Below, in pieces: positions 30,113 through 37,594 of a stretch of DNA of 64,000 nt; within the stretch, counting starts at the first letter, position 1, and each line of letters opens with the position of its first letter. Where the stretch lies: positions 44,700 to 108,699 of the forward strand of contig MSTD01000017.1 in NCBI GenBank assembly GCA_001942045.1, given 5' to 3'. Made by a program: the position numbers and the translations under genes. The notes beneath the pieces were generated by a model. It worked only from the letters and a program-made list of their open reading frames with translations. It did not search any database and was not told the DNA's origin. This DNA is from Mycolicibacterium porcinum (GTDB lineage Bacteria > Actinomycetota > Actinomycetes > Mycobacteriales > Mycobacteriaceae).

Positions 30113-30610
30113 CTAGCCCAGAATGAACTCGCCGATGACGGCGGTGCCGGGTCCCGACCGGGCGCCCGGGCCAGGCGCGGCCGTGGTTGTCGACGCGTCG
30201 AGTTCGCCGCCGCACTCCGCGCATACGGTTTTCGCCGTGGTCGCGCGTCCACATTCGGTGTGCACGATCAATGCCGGCGGCCCGTCCTCGCCCGCCAGCC
30301 ACTTGTCCCCCCAGGCGACCAGTGTCGCGATCACCGGGTACAGATCACGCCCTTTGTCGGTGAGCAGGTACTCGTAGCGCGGTGGTGCGCTCTGATACCG
30401 GCGGCGTTCCACCACACCGTGACGTTCGAGTTCGTCGAGACGCGCCGCCAAGATGTTCGACGCGATACCGAGATCGCGCCGGATGTCCTCGAACCGGGTC
30501 ATCCCCGCGAACAGGTCACGCAGGACCAGCGGTGTCCACCGCTGCCCCACCACCTCGACTGCCCGCGCGATCGAGCACGAGATGTCACTGAAGGACTGTT
30601 TGGGCACCAC
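30113..30610 (-). CDS. HxlR-family regulator
   Basis: 165 residues. The winged helix is typical of HxlR: CSIARAVEVVGQRWTPLVLR, RFEDIRRDLGIASNILAARL and YQSAPPRYEYLLTDKGRDLY. A C-terminal extension has four cysteines or Cys-like ligands (HTECGRAT, CAECGGEL), a possible zinc or redox site. Two consecutive GTG codons (30610, 30607) can start it; they touch the large inverted repeat, so it almost certainly autoregulates. Divergent to the SnoaL-like gene. Confidence 0.87.
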   Translation of the reverse strand: MVPKQSFSDISCSIARAVEVVGQRWTPLVLRDLFAGMTRFEDIRRDLGIASNILAARLDELERHGVVERRRYQSAPPRYEYLLTDKGRDLYPVIATLVAWGDKWLAGEDGPPALIVHTECGRATTAKTVCAECGGELDASTTTAAPGPGARSGPGTAVIGEFILG

Positions 30611-30655
30611 TCAACCGTAGTTCATTGCGTTTCACAATGAACTACGGTTGAGTGG
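30607..30655. promoter_or_regulatory. 21-bp perfect inverted repeat, HxlR operator
   Basis: Arms 30607-30627 and 30635-30655 are perfect complements with a 7-base centre (CGTTTCA). The core half-site is GTAGTTCATTG. It covers the HxlR start codon and lies 33 bases before the divergent gene. The size could seat two dimers. Confidence 0.75.
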
Positions 30656-30687
30656 GTTGCAAATCGCAAGTTAGGTGAGGAGAGGGC

Positions 30688-31107
30688 ATGCCAACGACTA
30701 CCGACTCGGTCGCCGCGTTCTGCGAGGCCACCCGCGCCAGGGACCTCGACGCGCTGCTCGCGACACTGGCGCCCGACGCCTCGCTGACGTCGCCGCTGTC
30801 CGGCCGGATGGTGTTCCGCGGACGCGACGACCTCCGCCTGCTCCTCGGCGCGGTGTACGGCGGCCTGCGCGACCTGACCTGGCAGGAACCGATCGGCGAT
30901 GGCCCGACGCGCGTCGCGATCAGTGAAGGCCGGGTCGCCGGCGTCGCCATCACCGACGCGCTCGTGTTCGAACTCGACGAGAGCGGACAGATCCGACGCC
31001 TGCGTCCACACCTGCGGCCGTGGCTCGCGACCACAGTGTTCGCCCTACTGCTCGGGCCGAAGATCGCCCGCCATCCCGGCGTCCTGCGCCGCGCCCTCAC
31101 GCGCTGA
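30688..31107 (+). CDS. SnoaL/NTF2-like protein
   Basis: 139 residues of the cone-shaped SnoaL/NTF2 fold: VAAFCEATRARDLDALLATLAPDASLTSPL is the family's N-terminal pattern, followed by FRGRDDLRLLLGAVY and a beta-rich centre. GAGGAGAGG precedes the ATG. Likely under the divergent HxlR regulator. Functions in this fold range from isomerases to ligand-binding proteins; none is indicated. The end overlaps the convergent monooxygenase stop by 11 bases. Confidence 0.75.
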   Translation: MPTTTDSVAAFCEATRARDLDALLATLAPDASLTSPLSGRMVFRGRDDLRLLLGAVYGGLRDLTWQEPIGDGPTRVAISEGRVAGVAITDALVFELDESGQIRRLRPHLRPWLATTVFALLLGPKIARHPGVLRRALTR

Positions 31108-32632
31108 GCTCAGCCACCTCGGACTCCGGACCGAACCAGCGCGCCAGCGCCGCGCGCAGCCCTTCGGCATCGAATTCGTCTGCAGCCCACGCGACATAAC
31201 CGTCGGGCCGGATCAGCAGGGCCGCGGCGGGGCAACCCGGCGCGGTCGTCACCGTCACGTCGACCCGGTCACGCCAGCCGTCAGCGACTTCGGCGCAGGC
31301 CCCGCCGGACAGATCGAGCAGCATCGGCCGTCCCGAGTGCAGCAGCTCGGCGATGCGGCGACCGTCGTCGAGCACGAAATCGGGAACGAAGTATCCGGAC
31401 AGCCGGTGCCCGTTGTCGACCTCGTAGCGGACATCAGCGCCGGACAGCACGCCGGCAATATGCGCCGCGCCGTCCGGCGTGGCCAGCAGTTCACCGAAAA
31501 GCGTTCGCAGCGCAGTGACTTCGGGACTGGCAGCCATCAGGGCGGCCTGGGCCATCGAGTGCATCATCACCCGCTGACCGGCCGGCCAGCGCTCGCTGTG
31601 ATAGCTGTCCAGCAGGCCGTCGGGTGCCCGCCCCTGCACGGCGGCGGCCAGTTTCCAGCCCAGGTTCATCGCGTCCTGCAATCCCAGATTCAGACCCGGC
31701 CCACCCATCGCCGAATGCACATGAGCCGCATCGCCTACCAGAAATACGTTGCCGGCACGGTACCGCTCGGCCTGGCGGGTGTTCTGGCCGTTGATGCGCC
31801 GCAACGCGTGCGGACCGGGACCGTCGGGCGGTTCGATCGGCAAGTCAGCGCCGACCACACGCTTCGCACTCTGGCGCAGTTCATCGATGGTCAGCTCCGG
31901 CGCATCGTCGGGCAGAACGGAGCCGTACTCGATCGTCCCCAACATCGAGCGTCCCGGCTGGAACTCGGCATAGATCAGAACCCCGCCGTCGAAACGATTG
32001 TGCCCGAATGGGATCCGGCCAATGCCGGGCACATCCAACGCTCCGTACCCGGTGCGCAGCTCATCCGGCACGCGGATGTGAGCCACCCGGGCGACCACAT
32101 CGGTGGTCAGCCCAGGAAACTCGATGCCTGCCTTCTTCCTGACCGGGCTGCGGCCACCGTCGGCCCCGACCAGGTAGGTGGCGGGCAAGCGGTAATCACC
32201 CGACGGCGATGCGACGTCGATGATGACGCCCCCGGCCACCTGTTCGAGGTCGACGAGTTCATGCCCCCACCGGATCTCGACCCCGAGGCTCCGGACCCAG
32301 TCCACCAACTGTCGCACCACGCGGGGCTGCTGGATCAACATGCCGTACATCGGATTGTCGGCGACATCGGCGAAGGGCACCTGCATCCCCGCGAAGATGT
32401 AGCCGGCCATGGGTTCCGGTGGCTCTCCCGTACCGCTGAGCTCCCCATACAGCCCGCGCAGGTCGAGTACCCGATTGGCCTGTCCGACAATGCCGTTGGC
32501 CTTCAGCTCAGAGCTGGGCTCGGGCAGTTGCTCGAGCACCACCGGCCGCACCCCGGCCAGGGCCAACTCCCCCGCCACCAGCAGACCGTTGGGACCGGCG
32601 CCCGAGATGACGACGTCCGTCTTGTGGTTCAT
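31097..32632 (-). CDS. FAD-dependent aromatic monooxygenase
   Basis: Class A flavoprotein hydroxylase of 511 residues. The three family motifs are clear: GAGPNGLLVAGELALAG (FAD ADP part), YLVGADGGRSPVRKKAG (DG motif) and VFLVGDAAHVHSAMGGPGLN (GD motif). A thioredoxin-like C-terminal domain follows from about residue 380. Relatives hydroxylate phenols, polyketides or drugs, including rifampicin and tetracycline. It follows the TetR gene by 79 bases on the same strand (ribosome site AAGGAAACC) and is probably controlled by it. Confidence 0.88.
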   Translation of the reverse strand: MNHKTDVVISGAGPNGLLVAGELALAGVRPVVLEQLPEPSSELKANGIVGQANRVLDLRGLYGELSGTGEPPEPMAGYIFAGMQVPFADVADNPMYGMLIQQPRVVRQLVDWVRSLGVEIRWGHELVDLEQVAGGVIIDVASPSGDYRLPATYLVGADGGRSPVRKKAGIEFPGLTTDVVARVAHIRVPDELRTGYGALDVPGIGRIPFGHNRFDGGVLIYAEFQPGRSMLGTIEYGSVLPDDAPELTIDELRQSAKRVVGADLPIEPPDGPGPHALRRINGQNTRQAERYRAGNVFLVGDAAHVHSAMGGPGLNLGLQDAMNLGWKLAAAVQGRAPDGLLDSYHSERWPAGQRVMMHSMAQAALMAASPEVTALRTLFGELLATPDGAAHIAGVLSGADVRYEVDNGHRLSGYFVPDFVLDDGRRIAELLHSGRPMLLDLSGGACAEVADGWRDRVDVTVTTAPGCPAAALLIRPDGYVAWAADEFDAEGLRAALARWFGPESEVAELSA

Positions 32633-32711
32633 GGTTTCCTTCCACGTATTTCATGCCTTTGTCCGCGCCGGTTTCTGCACCAGGGCTGTAGATCCGCGGT
32701 CGCCGCAACCC

Positions 32712-33341
32712 TCAGGTGGAAATCGGCGCGCGGCCCGGTTCCGGCAGGCCCGCGGCCACCGCCGCGAACCCATTGCGCAGCAGTGACGCGAAAGTCACCG
32801 GCGGATCTGCGTTTCCGTAAGCATCCATCGCGGCGTCGCCGACGGCCCGCACGACGGCCGCCACCAGTCGCGGATACATGTCATGCGGCTCGGTGCCGGT
32901 CCGCTCGGCGATCGCAACGACCCACTCATCGCCCAATCCCCGGAAGGTGGCGTCGCGAATCTCCGGGATCATCAGCAATTTTCGGACCTCGACCAGCTGC
33001 TTGCGGGTTGGCAGTGCGTTCTCCGCACCGTAGACATCAGACATGTCGTCGGCCAACGGTTTGATCACCGATTCGGCGATCGCGGTCCACAGCGGTTCAC
33101 CCGCGGGACGTGTGCGCAGCGTGTCGATGCTGCGCCGTAGGCGTTCCTGCTGCCGGTACGCCAGTGCGTCGTACTTGCCCGCGAAGTAGTTGGTGAAGGT
33201 ACGTAGCGAGACACCGGCCAGGTTGGCGATGTCCTCCCGGGTGACGTTCTCCAATCCGCGCTCGAACGCGAGACTCAGCGCCGCGTCGCTCAGCGCCCTT
33301 CGCGTGTCGGCCTTCTTGCGTTCCCGCAGTCCCGGTGCCAT
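32712..33341 (-). CDS. TetR-family regulator of the monooxygenase
   Basis: 209 residues. The N-terminal TetR HTH reads ALERGLENVTREDIANLAGV-like (here LAFERGLENVTREDIANLAG) and VSLRTFTNYFAGKYDALAYR. The C-terminal ligand domain is unassigned. It is first in a two-gene unit with the monooxygenase, and two overlapping palindromes lie directly upstream, so autorepression relieved by the enzyme's substrate is the simplest model. Confidence 0.88.
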   Translation of the reverse strand: MAPGLRERKKADTRRALSDAALSLAFERGLENVTREDIANLAGVSLRTFTNYFAGKYDALAYRQQERLRRSIDTLRTRPAGEPLWTAIAESVIKPLADDMSDVYGAENALPTRKQLVEVRKLLMIPEIRDATFRGLGDEWVVAIAERTGTEPHDMYPRLVAAVVRAVGDAAMDAYGNADPPVTFASLLRNGFAAVAAGLPEPGRAPIST

Positions 33342-33357
33342 GTCTTCACGCTAGCCA

Positions 33358-33394
33358 AATATTGCCTACCGGGCAATATTGCCTCCTGGGCATT
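33358..33394. promoter_or_regulatory. Tandem TetR operators
   Basis: AATATTGCC-TACCG-GGCAATATT (33358-33380) is a perfect inverted repeat. A second copy, ATTGCC-TCCTG-GGCATT (33378-33394), overlaps its end with a 17-bp period. They lie 16 bases from the TetR start and just before the WhiB7-type promoter of the divergent erm unit. Confidence 0.65.
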
Positions 33395-33401
33395 TCCTGT
33401 G

Positions 33402-33439
33402 AAAATCAGTTGAAGGCGGGCCGCCACCCTGGCTACCGT
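33402..33439 (+). promoter_or_regulatory. WhiB7-type promoter for erm
   Basis: AAAAT (33402-33406), three bases, -35 TTGAAG (33410-33415), an 18-bp spacer and -10 TACCGT (33434-33439). An AT-rich block three bases before the -35 is the known WhiB7 signature. The start point predicted seven bases after the -10 falls on the ATG of the leader peptide. Confidence 0.7.
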
Positions 33440-33446
33440 GACAGCC

Positions 33447-33482
33447 ATGGCAGTGACCGATCTCCGCTTGCGCACCACGTAG
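33447..33482 (+). CDS. Erm leader peptide MAVTDLRLRTT
   Basis: Eleven codons starting eight bases after the -10 box, so probably a leaderless uORF. It contains Leu-Arg-Leu-Arg; the Arg-x-Arg motif is known to stall ribosomes carrying a macrolide (as in ErmDL). Its stop lies two bases before an attenuator that can hide the erm ribosome site. Not supported by length, only by context. Confidence 0.6.
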   Translation: MAVTDLRLRTT

Positions 33483-33483
33483 C

Positions 33484-33544
33484 CGGCGGATCTTCACCTT
33501 CTCGGAGCATCCGCCGCAGCAGCTTTGTCCCTGCGACTGCGGAG
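33484..33544 (+). promoter_or_regulatory. Erm translational attenuator
   Basis: Hairpin A pairs 33484-33491 with 33509-33516 (8 bp). Hairpin B pairs CCGCAG (33514-33519) with CTGCGG (33537-33542), burying the GGAG used by erm. The two share 33514-33516 and exclude each other. A ribosome stalled in the leader would shift the balance. Free energies were not computed. Confidence 0.5.
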
Positions 33545-33549
33545 TATCC

Positions 33550-34290
33550 GTGTCTTTCTCTCATCACGGCCGGCACGAGTACGGCCAGAACTTTCTGTGC
33601 GACCGACGCGTGGTCGACGACATCGTCAAGATCGTCTCGCACACAACAGGTCCCATCGTCGAGATCGGCGCCGGCGACGGTGCGCTCACCCTGCCTCTAC
33701 AACGGTTGAACCGACCGCTGACCGCCATCGAAATCGACCGGCGGCGGGCTCGGCGATTGGCGGACCGAACCTCGGCAGAGGTGGTCGGTGCTGATTTTCT
33801 GCAATACCGACTACCTGAAACACCGCACGTGGTGGTGGGCAATCTGCCCTTTCACCTGACCACCGCGATCCTGCGGCGATTGCTACACGGCCCGGGCTGG
33901 ACCGACGCCATCCTGCTGATGCAGTGGGAGGTGGCGCGGCGACGGGCCGCCGTCGGCGGCGCCACCATGATGACCGCGCAGTGGTGGCCGTGGTTCGAAT
34001 TCGGTCTGGCACGAAAGGTTTCCGCGGATGCCTTCCGGCCCAGGCCCGGCGTGGACGCCGGGCTGCTGACCATCACCCGCCGTGGGGAACCCCTGGTCCC
34101 GGCGGCCGACCGGCGCCGGTATCAGGCCCTGGCACACGAGGTGTTCACCGGGCGGGGTCGCGGCTTGGCGCAGATCCTGCGCCGGCACGTGGATCGTCGA
34201 TGGTTGCAGGCAAACGGAATTCACCCATCGGCGCTGCCGCGGGACCTGTCCGCGCAACAGTGGGCCGCACTGTTCGATGCGGTCCGCTAG
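33550..34290 (+). CDS. erm: 23S rRNA (adenine-N6) methyltransferase Erm
   Basis: 246 residues. Methylates the macrolide-binding adenine of 23S rRNA (A2058), giving macrolide-lincosamide-streptogramin B resistance. Motifs: EYGQNFLCDRRVVDDIV, SAM-binding IVEIGAGDGALT, and catalytic VVGNLPFHLTTAI. The GTG at 33550 is eight bases after GGAG. Length and sequence type match the chromosomal erm genes of rapidly growing mycobacteria (erm38/39/40 group). Stop shares CTAG with the convergent DUF3017 gene. Confidence 0.93.
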   Translation: MSFSHHGRHEYGQNFLCDRRVVDDIVKIVSHTTGPIVEIGAGDGALTLPLQRLNRPLTAIEIDRRRARRLADRTSAEVVGADFLQYRLPETPHVVVGNLPFHLTTAILRRLLHGPGWTDAILLMQWEVARRRAAVGGATMMTAQWWPWFEFGLARKVSADAFRPRPGVDAGLLTITRRGEPLVPAADRRRYQALAHEVFTGRGRGLAQILRRHVDRRWLQANGIHPSALPRDLSAQQWAALFDAVR

Positions 34291-34580
34291 CTGGTGCCCA
34301 GCGGGTCGATTGTCCAGGCGATGTAGAGCACCACCGCGCTCACGGTCGCGGTGGTGGCGAAGTCGATCGTCCGGCTGCGCACCACGAGGAGCCCGGCCCG
34401 GTCATCGGTGAGCGCGAGCCGCAACGCAGCCGCCGCGCCCACGCCGATCCCGATCACGAGCGCGCCGCGGCGCCAGTAGCCCGCCACCACCAAGGCGAAG
34501 GCCGCGATGAAGATCAGGCCGACCACGAGGATCGGCCACTGCCCGGCGACCACCTTCTGGACGAACTCCTTTGCCGTCAC
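34287..34580 (-). CDS. DUF3017 membrane protein
   Basis: 97 residues with three membrane helices ([56 protein letters not shown]). Starts on a GTG overlapping the folD stop (GTGA), as in other mycobacteria where this gene follows folD. Function unknown. Confidence 0.85.
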   Translation of the reverse strand: MTAKEFVQKVVAGQWPILVVGLIFIAAFALVVAGYWRRGALVIGIGVGAAAALRLALTDDRAGLLVVRSRTIDFATTATVSAVVLYIAWTIDPLGTS

Positions 34581-35437
34581 GCCAGCTTCGACTCTTCGAG
34601 CTCGACGACGTTGGTCAGCAGGAACGCCCGTGTCAGCGGGCCGACGCCACCCGGGTTGGGCGACACATGCCCCGCCACCTCCCAGACATCAGGTGCGACG
34701 TCACCCGTCAGCTTGCCGTCCACCCGGCTCACGCCGACGTCGACGACGGCCGCGCCCGGCTTGACCATGTCCGCGGTGACCATGTGCGGCACCCCGACCG
34801 CGGCGATGATGATGTCGGCCTGGCGGGTCAGTGCGGGCAGATCCCGGGTGCCGGTGTGACACAGCGTCACGGTGGCGTTCTCCGAACGACGGGTGAGCAA
34901 AAGGCCCATCGGCCGGCCGACTGTCACGCCGCGGCCGATCACCACGACGTGCGCCCCGGCGATCGGCACATCGAAGCGGCGCAGCAGGTGCACGATGCCG
35001 CGCGGGGTGCAGGGCAGCGGCGCCTCCTTGCCGAGCACCAGGCGGCCGAGGTTCGTCGGATGCAGACCGTCGGCGTCCTTGGCCGGATCGATGCGCTCCA
35101 GCGCGGCGTTCTCGTCGAGGTGCTTGGGCAGCGGCAGCTGCACGATGTAGCCCGTGCAGTCCGGGTTGGCGTTGAGCTCGTCGATAGTCTCGTCGAGTTG
35201 AGCCTGGGTGATGTCGGCAGGCAGGTCGCGGCGGATCGAATTGATCCCGACCTTTGCGCAGTCGGCATGCTTGCCGCGCACATAGGCCTGCGATCCGGGG
35301 TCGTCACCGACCAGCACGGTGCCCAGACCGGGCGTCCGGCCGGCCTCGGTCAACTTCGCTACCCGCTGCTTGAGGTCGATGAAGATCTCGTCGCGCGTCG
35401 CCTTACCGTCCAACACAATGGAACCCACGGTGCCCAT
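34577..35437 (-). CDS. folD: Methylenetetrahydrofolate dehydrogenase/cyclohydrolase FolD
   Basis: Bifunctional C1-folate enzyme, 286 residues, interconverting 5,10-methylene-, methenyl- and 10-formyl-THF with NADP. The catalytic YVRGKHADC (Tyr and Lys), [11 protein letters not shown], and nucleotide-binding [17 protein letters not shown] are intact; the signature [15 protein letters not shown] is near the end. A GTG three codons in is a possible start. Normal length. Confidence 0.95.
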   Translation of the reverse strand: MGTVGSIVLDGKATRDEIFIDLKQRVAKLTEAGRTPGLGTVLVGDDPGSQAYVRGKHADCAKVGINSIRRDLPADITQAQLDETIDELNANPDCTGYIVQLPLPKHLDENAALERIDPAKDADGLHPTNLGRLVLGKEAPLPCTPRGIVHLLRRFDVPIAGAHVVVIGRGVTVGRPMGLLLTRRSENATVTLCHTGTRDLPALTRQADIIIAAVGVPHMVTADMVKPGAAVVDVGVSRVDGKLTGDVAPDVWEVAGHVSPNPGGVGPLTRAFLLTNVVELEESKLA

Positions 35438-35465
35438 TGTGTCAGCCGCGTGGCAGGCTCAGCAT

Positions 35466-36689
35466 ATGAACACCCAGCCCAATGTGTTCACTGATGTTTT
35501 CAGTGAGGCCAAGCTCGGCCCCGTGACGCTGCGCAACCGCATCATCAAGGCCGCCACCTTCGAAGCGTCCACGCCTAACGCGCTGGTCACGCAGGATCTG
35601 ATCAACTATCACCGGCTGCCAGCGGCCGGTGGCGTCGGCATGACCACCGTGGCCTACTGCGCGGTGGCACCCGGCGGCCGGACCGACGGCTGGCAGATCT
35701 GGATGCGACCCGAGGCGGTGCCCGGGCTGACCAAACTCACCGAGACCATCCACGCCGAAGGGGCGGCCATCAGCGCCCAGATCGGGCATGCCGGGCCGGT
35801 CGCCAACTCGCGAACCAACAAGGCTCCGGCGCTCGCGCCCGTGCGCTTCTTCAACCCGCTGTCGATGCGGTTCGCCAAGAAGGCCACGATCGACGACATC
35901 CGCGACGTCACCGAAGCCCACGCGAACGCTGCCCGGCTTGCCATCGACTCCGGGTTCGACGCCGTCGAGGTGCACCTCGGCCACAACTACCTGGCCAGCT
36001 CGTTCCTGTCCCCACTGATCAACCGGCGCACCGACGAGTTCGGCGGATCGCTGGAGAACCGGGCGAAGGTGGCCCGCGGTGTGGTTCGCGCGGTCCGTGA
36101 CGCCGTCGACAAGCACGGTGACCGGAAGATCGCCGTCATCGCCAAACTCAACATGAGCGACGGCGTCCGCGGCGGCATCCCGATCGACGAGTCGCTGCAG
36201 ACAGCGAAGTGGCTCGAAGAAGACGGCGGGCTGGACGCCATCGAGCTGACGGCGGGCAGCTCCCTGGTCAACCCGATGTACCTGTTCCGCGGCGGCGCCC
36301 CGGTCAAGGAGTTCGCGGCGAACTTCAAACCCCCGATCAGCTGGGGCATCCGGATGAGCGGCAACAAGTTCTTCCGCGAATATCCCTACCACGAGGCGTA
36401 TCTGATGCGCGACGCCGAGAAGTTCCGCGCCGAACTGACCATGCCGATCATCCTGCTGGGCGGTATCACCAACCGCGAGACCATGGACCGGGCGATGGCT
36501 GCGGGCTTCGAGTTCGTCGCGATGGGCCGCGCACTGCTCGCCGAGCCGGACCTGCTCAACCGGATCCAAGCCGAGGAATCCAAGGGTTCGGTCAAATCGC
36601 TTTGCACGCACTGCAACATGTGCATGCCCACCATCTACAGCCATACCCATTGCGTGGTGACGGGAGCGCCGGACACACTCGTGAAGTGA
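35466..36689 (+). CDS. NADH:flavin oxidoreductase (old yellow enzyme family)
   Basis: 407-residue FMN TIM barrel. Active-site blocks: AQIGHAGPVANS (His), FDAVEVHLGHNYLASSFLSP, RRTDEFGGSLENRAKVA and LLGGITNRETMDRAM. The C-terminal CTHCNMCMPTIYSHTHC has clustered cysteines suggestive of an iron-sulfur site as in 2,4-dienoyl-CoA reductases, although the usual second flavin domain is missing. ATG 35466. Substrate unknown; enones or nitro compounds are likely. Confidence 0.87.
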   Translation: MNTQPNVFTDVFSEAKLGPVTLRNRIIKAATFEASTPNALVTQDLINYHRLPAAGGVGMTTVAYCAVAPGGRTDGWQIWMRPEAVPGLTKLTETIHAEGAAISAQIGHAGPVANSRTNKAPALAPVRFFNPLSMRFAKKATIDDIRDVTEAHANAARLAIDSGFDAVEVHLGHNYLASSFLSPLINRRTDEFGGSLENRAKVARGVVRAVRDAVDKHGDRKIAVIAKLNMSDGVRGGIPIDESLQTAKWLEEDGGLDAIELTAGSSLVNPMYLFRGGAPVKEFAANFKPPISWGIRMSGNKFFREYPYHEAYLMRDAEKFRAELTMPIILLGGITNRETMDRAMAAGFEFVAMGRALLAEPDLLNRIQAEESKGSVKSLCTHCNMCMPTIYSHTHCVVTGAPDTLVK

Positions 36690-37594
36690 GCACCGACGCC
36701 GTCAGCGACACCATGGTGACCTACCGCTACGTGCGGGTCGGTCTGGTCGCGTTGGTGGTGTTCTTACTGTCCTCGCTCGCACTGACGTGGACGCACAGTT
36801 GCCCACAGGGGTCGATCAGCGCGTTCTTCTACACCCGCACCCACGCGGTGTTCCTGGCTTCCCTGTGCGCGATCGGGATCTGCCTGATCGCCTACAAGGG
36901 CAGCCGGATCGGCGAAGACGCGCTGCTGAACTACTCCGGGTTCATGGCGTTCATCGTGGCGCTGGTGCCCACCGGTCCCGACGATCTTTGTCAGCCTTGG
37001 CTTCCCACGGTGACCGACCCGTTCGGCGGCGTCGCCAACAACGTCGCCGCGTTGTTCGTGGCCGTCGCCGTCGGCACCGGGATGTACCTCGCGCTGGGTC
37101 GCTGGCGGCGCCCGCAAGAGCCGCCGGTGGCGTCCGCTCCAGCCTGCGCCGAGGCCGCCACCCCGTGGAAAACCGTCGCCACCGCGCTGCTACGCGTCGA
37201 AAAGTGGCTACCGGCAGCACTATTGGTCATCGCCATCGCCGGGGCCCCGCTGATGCTGTGGGACTGGTTCGCCCAACATGCCCACGTGATCGCCGCGGTG
37301 GCGATGTTCCTGGCCATCACGCTGGTGGCGGTCTACCACGCGTGCTACGCCCGAGCGGCCGTGCGTCAGCACCTGGCCCGGTTCTACGCGACCATCGCCG
37401 CACTGATGCTCGTCACCGTCGTGGCCGGTATCGTGCTGCTAATCCTCGGTTGGCACTTCGGCGTGATCACCGTCGAACTCATCCTGATCGTGCTGTTCGC
37501 CGTGTTCTGGGCGGTGCAGACCTGGGACGTCTGGGACGCCCAGGACCGCTATCCCGAAGCGGCCGTACCTGCGCTGGCCGACAAGCACAGCTAA
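36686..37594 (+). CDS. Multi-pass membrane protein, unknown function
   Basis: 302 residues with about eight hydrophobic segments, starting on a GTG that overlaps the upstream stop; ATG 36713 is an alternative. Segments include YRYVRVGLVALVVFLLSSLA, AVFLASLCAIGICLIAY, LPAALLVIAIAGAPLMLW and FYATIAALMLVTVVAGIVLL. It resembles DUF998-like actinobacterial membrane proteins but I do not recognise the family with confidence. Coupling suggests a link with the flavin reductase. Confidence 0.75.
   Translation: MSTDAVSDTMVTYRYVRVGLVALVVFLLSSLALTWTHSCPQGSISAFFYTRTHAVFLASLCAIGICLIAYKGSRIGEDALLNYSGFMAFIVALVPTGPDDLCQPWLPTVTDPFGGVANNVAALFVAVAVGTGMYLALGRWRRPQEPPVASAPACAEAATPWKTVATALLRVEKWLPAALLVIAIAGAPLMLWDWFAQHAHVIAAVAMFLAITLVAVYHACYARAAVRQHLARFYATIAALMLVTVVAGIVLLILGWHFGVITVELILIVLFAVFWAVQTWDVWDAQDRYPEAAVPALADKHS

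Noticed and set aside
30899..33064. 721-codon open frame across the monooxygenase and TetR genes
   Set aside because: Shadow frame on the opposite strand; no recognisable sequence and it runs over three real genes.
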